Origin: Parapristionchus giblindavisi
Lineage: Eukaryota > Nematoda > Chromadorea > Rhabditida > Diplogasteridae
Assembly (NCBI GenBank): GCA_943737045.1
Contig: CALSFV010000062.1
Coordinates: 434,001 to 498,000, forward strand
Direction: 5' to 3'
Length of the DNA: 64,000 bases
Position 1 is the first letter of the stretch, and the number at the start of each line of letters is the position of its first letter. The position numbers and the translations under genes were made by a program. The notes beneath the pieces are model-generated. The model had not been told where the DNA came from, ran no database searches, and was given only the letters and a program-made list of their open reading frames with translations. This document shows, piece after piece, positions 63,227 to 64,000 of the stretch.

Positions 63227-64000
63227 TCATTCGGTCTTCTGTGAATTGAAGGTGAATTGATTTTTCCAATAATGGGGACAGATGATCGAATAAATTTTAT
63301 ATTTATTGTAATGAGTTAATAATGAAAATCGTTGATCTGTAGTGAATAATTCTAGTTGTCTTAGTTGATGAGATAGCGATCTACCATAAATAAATAATTC
63401 TCTGGAATCGAATAATGTAATGTCTGCAACTATTTCGTCTATTGGTACCGTGCATTTTGCTAATGGTTTACGTCTTCTTTTCTTACGTATACCTCTATTC
63501 TTTCTGTGATTATTGATCATTGGCATTGTATAATATGGATGTGTTCTTTTATCTAACGGATCAATATTCTCTGATATATAACCAAAGTTCTTTATAGAGT
63601 CATTTAAGCCTAGAGGATAGGCTGTATTTAACGCTTTAATCCACATGAGTTCTTTTTCTAATAATTCTCTTTTATTAGTGGCATGATCTAGGATATCAAT
63701 ACGGAATGATTCTTTATCGTGAAACGGTTCTTTGAAATGCTTACTGAGGAACGTATTGAGATGATTCGAAGAAAAAGAATATCTGTGTTGTGACATTCTA
63801 GATTTCAAACGTTGTTTTGTTTCTCCTACATATTGCATTTCACACACAGTACATGTGATCAAATAAACAACAAAAGTGCTTGTACATGTGTCATTTATTC
63901 TCTTATTTGTCATATATATATCATTAGTAATTGTACTTTTTACACCTGTATATAGATTCATTTTTGGGCATACCATGCATCGCCAACGTAAACACCTGTA
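63227..64000 (-). CDS. GIY-YIG endonuclease domain of the PLE (partial, frameshifted)
   Basis: GIY-YIG nucleases of PLEs nick target DNA for primed integration. The frame is open to the window edge (upstream residues YRCLRWRC), so the ATG at 63974-63976 is not assumed to be the start. Numbering from that M: VVYLITCTVC (36-45) holds the GIY strand and two cysteines, QYVGETKQRLKSRMSQHR (48-65) the YIG strand, arginines and a histidine. SNHLNTFLSKHF follows with further histidines, and LLEKELMWIKALNT (105-118) holds the catalytic-type glutamate. Cysteines plus histidines fit the CCHH feature of PLE endonucleases. A basic patch RKNRGIRKKRRRK (158-170) could be a nuclear localisation signal. The frame stops at TGA 63227-63229, but reading one base further on from the C4 run at 63274-63277 continues openly into the linker. 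The stop is therefore probably the result of a 1-bp insertion. Confidence 0.85.
   Translation of the reverse strand, partial: YRCLRWRCMVCPKMNLYTGVKSTITNDIYMTNKRINDTCTSTFVVYLITCTVCEMQYVGETKQRLKSRMSQHRYSFSSNHLNTFLSKHFKEPFHDKESFRIDILDHATNKRELLEKELMWIKALNTAYPLGLNDSIKNFGYISENIDPLDKRTHPYYTMPMINNHRKNRGIRKKRRRKPLAKCTVPIDEIVADITLFDSRELFIYGRSLSHQLRQLELFTTDQRFSLLTHYNKYKIYSIICPHYWKNQFTFNSQKTE

Larger units (their letters stand above)
61862..63273 (-). pseudogene. PLE linker and N-terminal RT region, split by two insertions
   Basis: After the shift near 63274 the frame reads RRPNEVALRIPFIGKF and continues to the RTE insertion. It resumes after the 14-bp duplication (EPTSNIICNYGK) and, past the TTAA-flanked element, goes on as TAEEKYKILNRNCNCSEFKD, TYGHVCTGN and INKGTKFRL. 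These match, from memory, the pre-RT region of PLEs, where a C-x-C or cysteine-rich motif is followed by GH(V/I)-x-TG and a KGxK(F/Y)R segment. After the in-frame TAA at 62063-62065 the same frame carries FIITAVDKASGNYAFTC, the conserved DK(A/G) segment just before the RT core, up to the TAA at 61859-61861. Except for these two stops no shift is needed from linker to RT. Confidence 0.75.
60810..64000 (-). mobile_element. Decayed Naiad-like Penelope-like element (N-terminal endonuclease), partial
   Basis: On the minus strand the order is GIY-YIG endonuclease, linker, CxC motif (C-N-C, 62255-62263), a VDKASGN segment (about 61880) and reverse transcriptase. That permuted order with a CxC linker is what has been described for Naiad PLEs, in contrast to canonical RT-then-endonuclease PLEs. 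The copy is interrupted by an RTE fragment (62720-63073) and a TTAA-flanked element (62303-62655). Inactivating marks are a +1 shift near 63274-63277 and TAA codons at 62063-62065 and 61859-61861. Its 3' end is replaced by satellite at about 60809. The 5' part lies outside the window. Confidence 0.8.

Noticed and set aside
60810..64000. Two canonical PLEs in tandem (endonuclease of one followed by RT of the next)
   Set aside because: The linker between endonuclease and RT stays in an open PLE-like frame once the two nested insertions are discounted, and it contains the CxC motif. A tandem junction would show a 3' UTR or pseudo-LTR there. Sequence beyond 64000 could still overturn this.
1..64000. 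Telomeric repeats, tRNA or rRNA genes
   Set aside because: No TTAGGC, TTAGG or TTAGGG tracts were seen, and no tRNA-like or rRNA-like segment was noticed on either strand.

Overview
The window looks like repeat-rich, probably (peri)centromeric or other heterochromatic DNA from an invertebrate animal. There is no ordinary host gene. About 56 kb is one AT-rich satellite family with a 332-bp monomer, roughly 170 copies. It is interrupted or bounded by retroelements of animal type: a CR1-like LINE, two RTE-like LINE fragments, a Penelope-like element (PLE) and a short TTAA-flanked inverted-repeat element. The RTE C-terminal tails look nematode-like, but the host cannot be named from sequence reading alone.

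Layout. 1-21193: satellite, organised in nested higher-order repeats (HORs; 1,988-bp hexamers, then a ~4.7-kb unit and an expanded copy of it). 21194-21492: 5'-truncated RTE-like insertion with a 12-bp target-site duplication (TSD). 21493-23739: satellite. 23740-27886: an apparently full-length CR1-like LINE on the minus strand, with intact ORF1 and ORF2, inserted in the array. 27887-60809: satellite again, with other HORs (1,660-, 1,625-, 1,295-, ~962- and 794-bp periods) and increasingly divergent monomers toward the right edge. 60810-64000: a decayed minus-strand PLE, cut at its 3' end by the satellite and running off the window at its 5' side.

The PLE is the most structured locus. On the minus strand the order is GIY-YIG endonuclease, then a linker with a CxC motif, then reverse transcriptase. 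This is the permuted (N-terminal endonuclease) order reported for Naiad-type PLEs, not the canonical RT-endonuclease order. Two later insertions hide this: an RTE fragment with a 14-bp TSD and a 353-bp element flanked by TTAA. When both are discounted the frame is continuous from linker to RT, apart from one +1 shift near 63274 and two in-frame TAA codons.

The satellite monomer is itself an old dimer of ~164- and ~168-bp half-units sharing a ~40-bp homologous block. The array preserves a record of unequal exchange: a free half-monomer, hybrid monomers, a 34-bp-shorter recurrent variant carrying a copied patch, and (AAT)n tracts carried along inside HORs. The long minus-strand open frames in nearly every monomer start at TTG, have no upstream ATG and do not look like genes.

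Nothing here forms a host pathway. The only candidate functional proteins are the LINE ORF1 and ORF2, which would act together in target-primed reverse transcription.
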